NCBI RefSeq assembly: GCF_023072675.1
Contig: NZ_JALLGL010000033.1
Coordinates: forward strand, 1-33,531
Length of the DNA: 33,531 nt
Source: Streptomyces sp. XM83C
GTDB lineage: Bacteria > Actinomycetota > Actinomycetes > Streptomycetales > Streptomycetaceae
Direction of reading: 5' to 3'
Shown here: positions 17,078 to 25,232 of the stretch, one piece after another
Layout: each line of letters opens with the position of its first letter
Numbering within the stretch: position 1 is the first letter of the stretch
Made by a program: the position numbers and the translations under genes
Notes under the pieces: model-generated
What the model saw: the letters and a program-made list of their open reading frames with translations, nothing else
What the model was told of the DNA's origin: nothing
Databases searched by the model: none

Positions 17078-17746
17078 TCAGCCGTCTTGGGAGGCGCTCA
17101 GTTCGGCCTTGACCGCGCGGACGATGACGCCGGCGTCGTCGCTGGCGACCGTGTATCCGTCACCGCGTACGGCCTGCTCCAAGAGGTCGCGGGACAGGCG
17201 GCCGTGCTCGTCAAGGAGCCTGCGGGCGTAGGCGCGAAGGACGTCGGCGGTGGCGCGCGGTTTGCCGCTCGGCCGCTTCGGTTTCGACGTGGGGCGCTTG
17301 GCCGGTGGGGTACGCGAGCCGCTGTCCGAGGGTGACGGAACCGCCTCGTGCTGGCGGGCTGCCCGTTCCGGGCCGGAGTGGGCGGTGGGTTTCGGGCGGG
17401 CGGATTCCGGGCGGCTGCCCGGGTGGGGTTCCTCGTCGCCCGGATCTGACGGGTGCGGGCGGGCGCGGCCCTCTGCCCGCCCGTCCCGGTCCGCCCGCTC
17501 GTCGCCGTTCGCCCGGGAGTGGTCGGGCTGTGCTGTGCGCGGGCTGACAGGCTGCCCGGCGGGCGGGGTCCAGCGCCCGGGCAGGTCGATGGTGGCCAGG
17601 GCGGCTGCTTGGCGGCGGGTGGCGAGCTGGCGCAGCAGCTGCTCGTTGCGGAGCGGGTCGGCGTCGATGCCGGAGCGGGCCAGGGCCCTGGACAAGCGGC
17701 GCACGGCGCGTCGGCCCGCCCGCCCGGTGCGCTGCCCGGGCGTCAC
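17078..17746 (-). CDS. Basic, proline-rich element protein of unknown function
   Basis: A 222-residue protein taken from GTG 17746, which overlaps the stop of the upstream membrane-protein gene as GTGA; the longer frame to 17947 is arginine-rich shadow sequence. It begins with a helix (RAVRRLSRALARSGIDADPL), has a central disordered stretch of serine, proline and charged residues (~80-150), and ends with a compact domain (TADVLRAYARRLLDEHGRLS, then RDLLEQAVRGDGYTVASDDA) resembling a small winged-helix. Such tails are common beside replication or transfer genes of actinobacterial elements. No named family is assigned. Confidence 0.6.
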   Translation of the reverse strand: MTPGQRTGRAGRRAVRRLSRALARSGIDADPLRNEQLLRQLATRRQAAALATIDLPGRWTPPAGQPVSPRTAQPDHSRANGDERADRDGRAEGRARPHPSDPGDEEPHPGSRPESARPKPTAHSGPERAARQHEAVPSPSDSGSRTPPAKRPTSKPKRPSGKPRATADVLRAYARRLLDEHGRLSRDLLEQAVRGDGYTVASDDAGVIVRAVKAELSASQDG

Positions 17747-18321
17747 TCCGCGAGGCGGGCGGCCAGGGCGACGGCCCGCTGCGTGGCCCGGTCGCGGATG
17801 ATCTCGGCGGCGCCCTGGTCCTGCTCGACGATCCCCAGGCGGGCGAGCAGCCGCTCGCGGGCCTGTCGTGTGAGGACGGCGGCGAGTCCGCGGGAGGCGG
17901 CGTCGGGGGTCCGCTGTCGCAGTTCGATGCCCATGGCCAGGTGCCACAGCACGGCGGCCATCACGGGGCCGGTGAAGGCGCGCACGGTGCCGCCGACGGG
18001 GCCGGCCTCGGCGTAGGCGGGGATGGTCTGCATGGCGGTGATCACCCAGACCAGGACTCCGGGCAGACCCGCCGTCTGCCGTGGCCCGTGCAGGTTCTGG
18101 CGGGCCATCAGCGCCATCGAGAACAGGGCGAGCTCGGCGGCGGCGAACATCGCGGTGCGCTCGGCGGTGTTGCGCATGTCAAGGTAGTGGGCGGCGAACC
18201 GCCAGCTCGTGTCCGCGCTGTAGGCGGTGCACACGAGCGCCGCCACGGTCGCGGCGACGACGGCGGCCGAGAGACGCCGCTTCCGATCGCGGGTGTGGCC
18301 TTGGCTGGATAGGGCCCTCAT
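17743..18321 (-). CDS. Multi-pass membrane protein of the element (DUF2637/Spd-like)
   Basis: A 192-residue protein with about four hydrophobic segments: near residues 20-38 (VVAATVAALVCTAYSA), 60-80 (AMFAAAELALFSMALMA), 95-110 (VLVWVITAMQTIPAYA) and 120-142 (TGPVMAAVLWHLAMGIEL). A charged helical tail (LAAVLTRQARERLLARLG) follows. Layout and position resemble DUF2637 or spread (Spd) membrane proteins of Streptomyces integrative plasmids, which help intramycelial spreading; the exact family is not certain. GGGAG eight bases before ATG 18321 supports the start. It heads the operon running through mobC, the relaxase and the parB-like gene. Confidence 0.65.
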   Translation of the reverse strand: MRALSSQGHTRDRKRRLSAAVVAATVAALVCTAYSADTSWRFAAHYLDMRNTAERTAMFAAAELALFSMALMARQNLHGPRQTAGLPGVLVWVITAMQTIPAYAEAGPVGGTVRAFTGPVMAAVLWHLAMGIELRQRTPDAASRGLAAVLTRQARERLLARLGIVEQDQGAAEIIRDRATQRAVALAARLAE

Positions 18322-18427
18322 GCCCGCACTCCCGTCGCCGTGACGACGAGCTCTCGGGCGGTGCCGGCCTGGGGTGCGGTGACGAGCAAGGGTGGTTCTC
18401 CACGAGCTGTGAGGGCGGGGCGCTTAC

Positions 18428-18455
18428 GCTGCCCCCTCTCCAAGGAGGGGGCAGC
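18428..18455. other. Strong hairpin in the putative origin/regulatory region
   Basis: GCTGCCCCCT (18428-18437) and AGGGGGCAGC (18446-18455) form a perfect ten-base G/C-rich stem, extendable by one pair, with a short loop. It lies between the membrane-protein gene and the ATPase gene, immediately before the first CGTACG palindrome. Possible roles are a terminator for the ATPase transcript, a replication-origin structure or part of oriT. Confidence 0.55.
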
Positions 18456-18592
18456 GCGTACGCGCCAAGGGTGTGAATGCGCCGTTCGATGGCACGTAGG
18501 CGTCTGATCTGCGGTTTCCCGAGATTCGTACGCGGCGAAGGCGGTGCGTACGCGCCCTCGGCGGTCCGGGGCGCGTACGGCACCGCGTACGG
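18456..18592. repeat. Cluster of five CGTACG palindromes (candidate iterons/operator array)
   Basis: CGTACG occurs at 18457, 18527, 18547, 18574 and 18586 within 137 bases. Two copies share the longer GCGTACGCGCC (18456-18466 and 18546-18556), and two share GCGTACGG (18573-18580, 18585-18592). The array sits in the only sizeable gap of the replication/mobilization block, just downstream of the DnaB-like gene and upstream of the membrane-protein gene. Repeated palindromes here suit binding of the ParB-like protein or an initiator. Confidence 0.6.
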
Positions 18593-18601
18593 GTCCGCCG
18601 G

Positions 18602-20143
18602 TCAGGAAACGGCGGTCATGAGGCGGTTGACGGCCTTCCAGCGGGTCGCCTGGCCGCCCCCGGTGCCGCCGCCGGCACCGGTCTCCTGGGTGGCGTGTCC
18701 GCTCTTGGTGAGGTTCTCCAGGCGACGCCTCGCCCTGGCGATGTCCGCCGCGATGGGCTTCTCCTCGCCGGTGATCTGGGTGGCGAGCTGACGGGCGGTG
18801 AGCCCGTTCGCGCCCGCCTGCCGCAGGAGGGTCAGCGGGTCGAGGCTCGTGTCGACGCGCGAGGTGCCACGAGGGTGGTCGTGGATGATCGGCAGCGGGC
18901 CGATCTCGTCGTCGATCGTCTTGAGGTGGTGGAGGTGGACCACCGGGTCCCCTGCCGCGCCGCTGAGGAACAGGACGCTTCCCGCGCCGGCGGTGAACCA
19001 AGCCGAGCCGTAGACCTGGTCGAGGACAGGGCGCTGGGTGCGCGAGGCGTCGGGACCCTGCTTGCGCTGGTGGTGCAGTTCGAGAAGCTCGACGCCGTTG
19101 CGCAGGAGCTGCTGGCGGGCGTTGTTGTACGCGAGGCCGGCCTCGTCGTCGGTGAGCTTGCCGACCACGTCCTTGAGGCTGTCGATCACCACGGTGTCCG
19201 CCCCGTGTTCGGCGGCCAGCTCGGCGAGAAGCTGCGGCTCGGTGTTGAGCGAGGCGGGCAGCGGTCCCGACCAGAAGACCAGGCGCCGGCGCAGGATGTC
19301 CCGGTCGGCCTGGTGCACGACCCGGGTGAAGGCACGGGCGAGCTGGCTGGGCCGGTCCGCGGCGATGTAGAGGACCTTCTCGCCCTCGCGCACGGGCATG
19401 TCCAGGACCTGGGCGAGCAGGCCGAGGCGGGCGAGGACGATCTGCTGCGCGATCGTCGACTTTCCGACGCCTGGTGGCCCGACGAGCATCAGGCTCTCAC
19501 CCGAGGCCCATGCCGCTTTTCCCGGCGTCCCCCACACGGGCTCGGTGGTGGCGGGGGTGTCGGTGACGAAGGACCAGCCGTCCACGGCGTACCGCTGGAG
19601 CCGTCCGCCCGAGCTGCGGCGGGCGCGGTCGGCGGCCTCGCTCAGCGACGCCGCCAGCAGGCTTCGTACCTCGGCCGGGTCGGCTCCCGGCGCTGTGGCG
19701 CCCTGGAGCACGCGGACCGCCGTGGCCTGCAGGACGCGCAGGTCGGCGTGGCCGCGGATGATGTCCGCGTAGTACGAGGCGCCCGACCCCACGGCCGCCG
19801 AGGTCGCCAGGGAGTGCAGGTACTGGGGGCCGCCGACGCGCGTGAGGTCACCCGTGGACTTCAGCCGGTGGGACAGGGCGATCGCGTCGGTCGGCGCTTC
19901 CTGCCTGCGCAGCTCCAGCAGGGCGTGCCAGATCGTGGTGTGCGCGGGCCGGAAGAAGTCACCCGGCTCCAGCACCTGCCGGACCTCGTCGATGACCGCG
20001 CCCTGGAACATGCAGGCCCCGAGTACGGCTGCCTCGGCCTCCGCGTCGTGGGGCGGGGTGGCCGAGACGCCGATCGCGTCCTGCGGGCCGGGGTGAGGGT
20101 GAGTGAATGGTGCTTGCCACTGCGGGGTCGTACCCTGGGGCAC
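18602..20143 (-). CDS. DnaB-N / RecA-like replicative ATPase of the element
   Basis: A 513-residue protein. Residues ~30-140 match a DnaB N-terminal helical domain (DAEAEAAVLGACMFQGAVID, then GDFFRPAHTTIWHALLEL). Residues ~210-410 are a RecA/RepA-type ATPase with Walker A GPPGVGKST (222-230), Walker B DTVVIDSLKDVVG and a histidine sensor (ELHHQRKQG). The last ~90 residues look like a winged helix (GLTARQLATQITGEEK). This combination suggests a helicase or helicase loader for element replication. The GTG at 20143, preceded by AAGGAAG, is preferred; an upstream frame to 20248 begins inside a direct repeat. It is separated from the operon below by the CGTACG array. Confidence 0.82.
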   Translation of the reverse strand: MPQGTTPQWQAPFTHPHPGPQDAIGVSATPPHDAEAEAAVLGACMFQGAVIDEVRQVLEPGDFFRPAHTTIWHALLELRRQEAPTDAIALSHRLKSTGDLTRVGGPQYLHSLATSAAVGSGASYYADIIRGHADLRVLQATAVRVLQGATAPGADPAEVRSLLAASLSEAADRARRSSGGRLQRYAVDGWSFVTDTPATTEPVWGTPGKAAWASGESLMLVGPPGVGKSTIAQQIVLARLGLLAQVLDMPVREGEKVLYIAADRPSQLARAFTRVVHQADRDILRRRLVFWSGPLPASLNTEPQLLAELAAEHGADTVVIDSLKDVVGKLTDDEAGLAYNNARQQLLRNGVELLELHHQRKQGPDASRTQRPVLDQVYGSAWFTAGAGSVLFLSGAAGDPVVHLHHLKTIDDEIGPLPIIHDHPRGTSRVDTSLDPLTLLRQAGANGLTARQLATQITGEEKPIAADIARARRRLENLTKSGHATQETGAGGGTGGGQATRWKAVNRLMTAVS

Positions 20144-20236
20144 AGAGCTTCCTTGTCTCGGGCCGATACGGACTGGCAGGTCCCGGCACCGTGTAGATCG
20201 TTTTGGGCGGTCGTCTTGGGAGTCGCTGCGGCCTTG

Positions 20237-20249
20237 GTGCTCCAACACC
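20237..20249. repeat. Direct repeat copy 1, GTGCTCCAACACC
   Basis: Thirteen bases identical to 20548-20560; both are followed by a GGGG run. The core GTG-CTCCAA-CAC has dyad-like ends. It lies ~95 bases upstream of the ATPase start, where an operator would be expected. Confidence 0.5.
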
Positions 20250-20273
20250 GGGGCCGCTTCTCTGTACGGGGTC

Positions 20274-20573
20274 TCAGGCAGCCTTCTCGTACCGCGATCC
20301 GGTCATCAGGTCGGCCAGCCGTGCCGCGCTGTGCGGGCTGATCGTCGTGGTGAATCCGGCGCAGACACGTCGCAGGGCCTGAGCTCGGGCTTCCTCCTGT
20401 CGCGCGGCTCGGGTCGTCGTGGGGGTGGTCGGTGCTGTGCTTGCCTCGGGCAGCAGGCGCACGGGCAGCTCCTCGTGGGCGGTGCGGGGATGGCAGTCCC
20501 CGCACCGCGCGGGTCGTCGGGCGGTCGGTACATCGCGCCGCCTCCGAGTGCTCCAACACCCGGGGACGTGCAT
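20274..20573 (-). CDS. Small element protein of unknown function
   Basis: A 99-residue frame with mostly G/C third positions, ending VCAGFTTTISPHSAARLADL followed by a basic tail. The N-terminal part holds a CGDCH pair and a threonine/proline-rich linker, then a helix (RAARQEEARAQALRRV). It lies between the integrase and ATPase genes in the same direction, where small regulators or excision factors are often encoded, but it has no recognised motif. The start is uncertain: ATG 20573 has no clear ribosome site and the frame stays open to 20621. Coding status is supported mainly by third-position bias. Confidence 0.4.
   Translation of the reverse strand: MHVPGCWSTRRRRDVPTARRPARCGDCHPRTAHEELPVRLLPEASTAPTTPTTTRAARQEEARAQALRRVCAGFTTTISPHSAARLADLMTGSRYEKAA
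20548..20560. repeat. Direct repeat copy 2, GTGCTCCAACACC
   Basis: Identical to 20237-20249, 311 bases away. It lies near the start region of the small element protein. Two copies in front of two consecutive genes suggest a shared regulator site; no protein can be named. Confidence 0.5.
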
Positions 20574-20709
20574 GCCGCCGGCGGACGACTGGCAGGTCGA
20601 CCGCCGCAGCAGTGCCCCCAAGGATCCAGAGAATTCCCGGTTTACCTAACCGGCGATTTGCTGCTATGTTTCCGCCCGCCGTGAGCGGCGCCGCCCCATC
20701 GAGCAGCCC

Positions 20710-22143
20710 TCAGAGCTGGTTCTGCTCGATGTCGATGCGGTCCCAGTCGAAGACTCCGCTCGGCTTGCTCGACGCGTCGATGACCACACCGGAGAAGAGG
20801 AAGCGGAGCACCGCGTTGCGCCGCTCGTCCGTCATCTCGTCGGCCTCCCAGGCAGCTCTGGCCCCCGGCCCCGTGAGCCCGTCGAGCAGCTTCACCGGCC
20901 GCACGACCATCCGCCGCTGGGCCTTGGCGATCCGGTCGGTGATCTCCTTGCGCATCGCCCGGTACTCCGCCGTGGAGATCTCCTTGGCGGTCCACATCTG
21001 GTTGAGCTCGGCGAGCTGCTGCTGGTCCGCCTCCACCGCCTCGGTCAGGGCGTTCGTGGGTGTGGCGGAGGCGAGTTGGCCTGAGACGGTGAGTCGGCCG
21101 AGCAGGTCGATCGCGGCCTCGGTGACGAACTCCTCCAGCTTCACAGCGGCGATGCGGCGGACGCACTTCTTGTCGTCGTTGCGGCTCTTGCGCGTGCACA
21201 GGTACGAGGGCGCAGCACCGACCTTGGTGCCGGACATGAGAGTGCCGCAGCGCCCGCACATGACCAGGCCGCGCAGCAGGTAGAAGCGGCGCAGCTCCAG
21301 GTTGGTCTGGTGGATCGCGGACCGGTACTCACGGCGGGCGCGCACCTCGGCCCAGGTGCCGGCGTCGATGATGGCGGGCCACTTCCCGGGGCCGACCTCC
21401 TCGCCCCGGTGCATGCGGATGCCAGCGGCGTGGCGGGAGTCGAGCAGGGCCCGGACGGTGCCCTGGGTCCACTCCTTGCCGTACACGGTCTTGATGCCGC
21501 GCTTGTGGAGGACGAGGGCGATGGAGACCGGGCTCTGGCCCTTGAGGTAGCGGTCGAAGACCTCGCGGACGATCTCGGCCTCGTCCTCCCTGACGGTCAT
21601 GCCGTCGGGCTCGTACCCGAACCGCCGCTTGCCCGAGTGCGGCATGCCGGTCTCGGCCCGCTCCGCGAGCGCGGACTTCAGGCGGCGGGAGGTGTCGTCG
21701 GAGGAGCGGCAGGCGTGGGCGACCTCGATGCGGAGGATGAATCGGTCGTCGGGGTCGGAGAGGTTGCGGCGGTTCGCCTCGCCGTGCAGCACGATTTCCT
21801 GCTCGTCGGAGACCTGGAGCAGCTCCTCCAGGTCGCGCGGCTGTCGCATGAGCCGGTCGGGGTGGTACGCGATGATGTGCCGGAACTCGCGACGCCGGGC
21901 TCGTTCGAGGAGCTGGTCCCAGCCGGGGCGCTTGCGGTTGCGCCGCCAGGCGGAGCGGCTGTTGTCGACGAAGACATGGGCGGGGTCGATGGCCAGGCCG
22001 CGCCGCTCGGCGATCTCCCGGCAGATGCGTTCCTGCCGGTCGACGCCGGTCTGGTCGTCATCGTCGGCCTGGGATATTCGGCAGTACAGGGCGGCCGGTT
22101 CACCTGGGGTGATGGTCGGCTCTCGGCGTTTGGGGCGGGGCAT
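20710..22143 (-). CDS. Large serine integrase (site-specific recombinase)
   Basis: A 477-residue large serine recombinase. The N-terminal resolvase domain has ALYCRISQADDDD with nucleophile Ser24, the DRQ segment (GVDRQERICREIAERRG) and active-site arginines in AYHPDRLMRQPRDLEELL. The recombinase domain follows (GMPHSGKRRFGYEPDG, then WTQGTVRALLDSRHAAGI). A zinc ribbon (VMCGRCGTLMSG, then YLCTRKS and CVRR) and a coiled-coil helix (~370-430) complete the usual layout. Such enzymes join attP and attB in one direction and need a directionality factor to excise. The start codon lies ~30 bases from the junction with host DNA, the normal int-att arrangement. Confidence 0.95.
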   Translation of the reverse strand: MPRPKRREPTITPGEPAALYCRISQADDDDQTGVDRQERICREIAERRGLAIDPAHVFVDNSRSAWRRNRKRPGWDQLLERARRREFRHIIAYHPDRLMRQPRDLEELLQVSDEQEIVLHGEANRRNLSDPDDRFILRIEVAHACRSSDDTSRRLKSALAERAETGMPHSGKRRFGYEPDGMTVREDEAEIVREVFDRYLKGQSPVSIALVLHKRGIKTVYGKEWTQGTVRALLDSRHAAGIRMHRGEEVGPGKWPAIIDAGTWAEVRARREYRSAIHQTNLELRRFYLLRGLVMCGRCGTLMSGTKVGAAPSYLCTRKSRNDDKKCVRRIAAVKLEEFVTEAAIDLLGRLTVSGQLASATPTNALTEAVEADQQQLAELNQMWTAKEISTAEYRAMRKEITDRIAKAQRRMVVRPVKLLDGLTGPGARAAWEADEMTDERRNAVLRFLFSGVVIDASSKPSGVFDWDRIDIEQNQL

Positions 22144-22149
22144 GGCACC

Positions 22150-22200
22150 GATGGTATGAGCATGGGTTGGGCTCGCCGAACTTCCGGCACCCGGTGACCC
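22150..22200. other. Putative attR: element/host junction
   Basis: Matching between this strand and the LLM family begins at TCG 22173-22175. The bases before it (ending TTGGGC) do not encode the expected LVT residues of the family, so host sequence begins at or just after 22173. It sits immediately upstream of the serine integrase gene. The exact crossover dinucleotide cannot be fixed without the left junction. Confidence 0.8.
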
Positions 22201-22853
22201 TCGCCAAGGAGCTGATCTCCCTCGACGACATCTCCGGCGGTCGCGTCACCCTCGGCATCGGCGCGGGCGGCACCGGCTTCGACGCCAGCACGCTCGGCCA
22301 GGAGCCGTGGAGCCCGAAGGAGCGCGCCGACCGGCTCGCCGAGTTCGTGCCGCTGCTCGACCGGCTGCTCACCGAGGACGCGGTGACGCACGAGGGCACG
22401 TACTACTCGGCGCACGAGGCCCGCAACATCCCCGGCTGTGTGCAGCGGCCCCGGCTGCCCTTCGCGGTGGCCGCCACGGGCCCGCGCGGCATGCGGCTGG
22501 CGGCCCGGCACGGGCAGGCGTGGGTGACCACCGGTGACCCCAAGCTGTACGAGAACGGCACCCCTGAGCAGTCCGTCGAGGCCCTGCGCGGGCAGATCGC
22601 CAAGCTCGGCGCGGCCTGCGCGGAGGCCGGGCGGGACGCGGCGGAGCTGGACAAGATCCTGCTCACCGGGTTCACCCCCGACCGCGGGCGTCCGCTGGAG
22701 TCGCTGGACGCGTTCGTCGACTTCGCGGGACGCCATCAGGAGCTGGGCTTCACCGAGATCGTCGTCCACTGGCCCATCCCCGACTCCGATTTCGCCGCCG
22801 ATCAGAAGGTCTTCGAGCAGATCGCCATGGAGGCCGTGGCGCAGCTCGGCTGA
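22173..22853 (+). pseudogene. Host LLM-class F420-dependent oxidoreductase, 5' end removed by integration
   Basis: It encodes residues 75-300 (226 codons) of the same protein as 1303-2205, with no gaps between them. The first ~74 residues, including the first barrel strands and part of the F420 pocket, are missing. A TTG at 22167 opens the frame, but a protein starting there would lack an essential part of the barrel. The missing part should lie at the left end of the element, outside the window and on the plus strand. Retained pieces include SPNFRHPVTLAKELISL, GRVTLGIGAGG and HWPIPDSDFAADQ. Confidence 0.9.
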
Positions 22854-22890
22854 GCGCGGCCGGCGAGCAGTCGGGCCGGCGGCCCGGCGG

Positions 22891-22974
22891 GCCGAGGGAC
22901 GAGTGGCCCGGCGAGCCGAGGGGCCCGGCGGCCCGAGGGGCCGAGGGACGAGTGGCCCGGCGAGCCGAGGGGCC
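22891..22974. repeat. 35-base tandem-like direct repeat, period 49
   Basis: Positions 22891-22925 and 22940-22974 are identical over 35 bases; further degenerate pieces of the same GGCCGAGGGG / GGCCCGGCGAGCC units surround them (22870-23000). It lies between the truncated LLM gene and the HAD gene, is non-coding, and looks like a small minisatellite prone to copy-number change. Confidence 0.85.
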
Positions 22975-23095
22975 GAGAGGCCGAGGGGCGAGCGGCCGGC
23001 CGAGTGGCCGAACCGCATGGCCTCGCCCATGGGGTAATCCCTCAGATGTGCGGACTCCCGCACGGGCGTGCGGGCATATGCGGGAGAATGGCCGG

Positions 23096-23965
23096 GTGAC
23101 CTCAGCGACTCGACAGCCCGAGACCCCGGCCTCCACTGTTCCGCCGCGTCTGATCGCCACCGACCTGGACGGCACGCTGCTGCGCGACGACAAGTCGGTG
23201 TCCCCGCGGACGGTCGCCGCCCTGGCCGCGGCCGAGGAGGCCGGTATCGAGGTCTTCTTCGTCACCGGCCGCCCCGCCCGCTGGATGGACGTCGTCAGCG
23301 ACCATGTCCACGGCCACGGCCTGGCCATCTGCGGCAACGGCGCCGCCGTGGTCGACCTGCACGGCGGCCCCGGCGCCCACCGCTTCGTCAAGGTGCGGGA
23401 ACTCGCCCGGGACAACGCCCTCGACGCCGTACGGCTTCTGCGGGAGGCCGCACCGGGCACGGTGTACGCGATCGAGCAGACGTACGGCTTCAACCAGGAG
23501 CCGGACTATCCCAAGCTGCACATGGAGATCCCGGACATCCTCATGCCCGCCGAGGAGCTGCTGGGCGCCGACGGGCCCCTGCCCGACGAACCCGTGCTGA
23601 AGATCCTCGCCTACCACCCCACGCTCGACCCGGACGCCTTCCTGACCGTGGCCCGCCTCGCCCTCGGCGACCGCGCCAACGTCACCCGCTCCAGCCCCAG
23701 CGCCCTGCTGGAGATCAGCGGCCCCGGGGTCTCCAAGGCCAGCACCCTCGCCCTGTGCTGCGCCGAGCGCGGCATCTCCCACGAGCAGGTCGTCGCGTTC
23801 GGGGACATGCCCAACGACGTCGAGATGCTCACCTGGGCCGGCCGCTCCTACGCCATGGGCAACGCCCACCCCGAGGCGCTCGCGGCGGCATCCGGGCAGA
23901 CGGTGGCCAACAACGACGACGGTGTGGCCGTCGTGATCGAGCAGCTGCTGGCCGAGCTGCCGTAG
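23096..23965 (+). CDS. Cof-type HAD-IIB family hydrolase
   Basis: A 289-residue HAD phosphatase. ATDLDGTLL gives the nucleophile D23 and acid D25; FFVTGRPARWM is motif II; VSKASTLALC supplies the motif III lysine; VVAFGDMPNDVEML is motif IV with its metal-binding aspartates. The long cap between motifs II and III is of type IIB, which usually dephosphorylates sugar phosphates, pyridoxal phosphate or similar small molecules. The GTG at 23096 follows GGGAGA at nine bases; the open frame upstream runs into repeat sequence. It is host DNA, in the same direction as the truncated LLM gene. Confidence 0.9.
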   Translation: MTSATRQPETPASTVPPRLIATDLDGTLLRDDKSVSPRTVAALAAAEEAGIEVFFVTGRPARWMDVVSDHVHGHGLAICGNGAAVVDLHGGPGAHRFVKVRELARDNALDAVRLLREAAPGTVYAIEQTYGFNQEPDYPKLHMEIPDILMPAEELLGADGPLPDEPVLKILAYHPTLDPDAFLTVARLALGDRANVTRSSPSALLEISGPGVSKASTLALCCAERGISHEQVVAFGDMPNDVEMLTWAGRSYAMGNAHPEALAAASGQTVANNDDGVAVVIEQLLAELP

Positions 23966-24172
23966 AGGGGCGCACCGCGGCTGAGCGTCCCGGCCGCCGC
24001 GCGGTGGGGCTCCGGGCGTCCCGCGCGGTGACAGGGCTGCCGCAGCCGGGCGGCGAGACCCGCCTCGACAGCCGCGCCGCCGCGCTCCTCGCCTCCGCCT
24101 TCGGCTCCTGGGCGGACTTCTCCGCCCGCTGCACGCCCGAGCCGGCCGTCGCGGCCCGGCGGCCCGGTGCGG

Positions 24173-25232
24173 TCAGCCCACCGGCACCCCGCGCTGCGCC
24201 AGCCACTCCACCGGGTCGAGCGACGACCCCCACTCCGGCGTCACCCGCACCTCGAAGTGCAGATGCGGGCCGGTCGAGTTGCCGCTCGTGCCGGACTGCC
24301 CGACCCACTGTCCGGCCAGCACCCGCTCCCCCTGGTCCACGGTCACCGCCGCCAGATGGGCGTACTGCGTGTAGTAGCCGCCCGGATGCTGCACCACGAC
24401 CTCGATACCGAAGGCACCCCCGCACGAGACCCGCACCACCCGGCCCGCGCCCACCGCCCGCACCGGCGTGCCGATCGGCACGGCGAAGTCCTGCCCGGTG
24501 TGCCCCCGCGCCCACCGCGAACCGCCGCTGCCGAAGCCCGCCGACAGCTCGTACGACTCCACCGGTGCCACCCACGCGCGCGTGCCGTCCAGCGGCGGCT
24601 GGTCCAGCCGTACGGCACCCCGGCAGCTGCCCGCCGCCACCGCGCTGTCCGCCTCCCCCTGCAACCGCCGACGCGCCTGCTCCAGCTTGTCGTCGATCTC
24701 CTTCTTCAGCGCGGCGAGCTCACCGCTGCGGCGCTCCAGCGCCTGCCACGCCGACCGTGCCTTCGCCCGGTCCGCCGCGAGCCGCGCCTCGGCCCTGTGG
24801 CTCTTCTCGATGGCGTTGTTCACGGCCAGCTGCGTCTGGGAGAAGACGTGCTGCCCGCGCATCAGCTGATCCGGTGTCTCCGCGAGGAGAATCTGCGCCG
24901 TCAGCGGCAGCCCGCCACCGCTGCGGTACTGGGCCCGCGCGATACGCCCCAGATCCTCACGGAGGGCCGCCGACTCCCGCCGCTCACGCGCCAGCAGCTC
25001 CTCGTACCGCTCCGCCTGCGCCCGCTGCACCTCCGCGTCCCGCCGTCCCGCCTCGTACCGCTGCGTCGCCACAGCCGCGTCCTGGTACAGGCGCACCACC
25101 TGCGCGCTGAGCCCCCCCGCCGCCCGGATCGTCGCCCGGATCTCCCTCGGCCGACGTGGGACGCGCCGCGAGAAACACCAGCGCGCACAGCAGCGCCGGG
25201 ACGAGCAGCGGGTGACGGCGAAGTGAGCGCAT
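24173..25232 (-). CDS. M23-family peptidoglycan endopeptidase, apparently frameshifted
   Basis: ATG 25232 begins a signal peptide (MRSLRRHPLLVPALLCALVF, then LAARPTSAEGD). The frame then breaks at a run of seven C on this strand (25112-25118). Removing one base joins it to GLSAQVVRLYQDAAVATQRY, a ~170-residue coiled coil and a LytM/M23 domain with HTGQDF and GPHLHFEV zinc-binding motifs, ending at 24173. The coiled coil plus M23 layout is that of secreted NlpD/EnvC-like cell-wall proteins. As written, the peptidase frame is open upstream to 25360 but lacks any signal peptide. Either a sequencing error in the homopolymer or a true or phase-variable mutation explains this. Confidence 0.85.

Noticed and set aside
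18179..18583. Minus-strand open frame with repeated AYAP-type residues over the CGTACG array
   Set aside because: The residues arise from the DNA repeats, and the frame overlaps the membrane-protein gene in another phase.
1..22172. CRISPR arrays, tRNA or rRNA genes
   Set aside because: No regularly spaced repeats with spacers and no tRNA-like or rRNA segments were recognised when reading the element portion.
22167..22853. Intact smaller LLM gene starting at TTG 22167
   Set aside because: The frame lacks the first ~74 residues of a TIM-barrel enzyme and begins exactly at the integration junction, so a truncated remnant is the better explanation.
23973..24006. Inverted repeat CACCGCG / CGCGGTG between the HAD and M23 genes
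   Set aside because: A seven-base G/C stem with a 20-base loop is expected by chance in such G/C-rich DNA, although the convergent position would suit a terminator.
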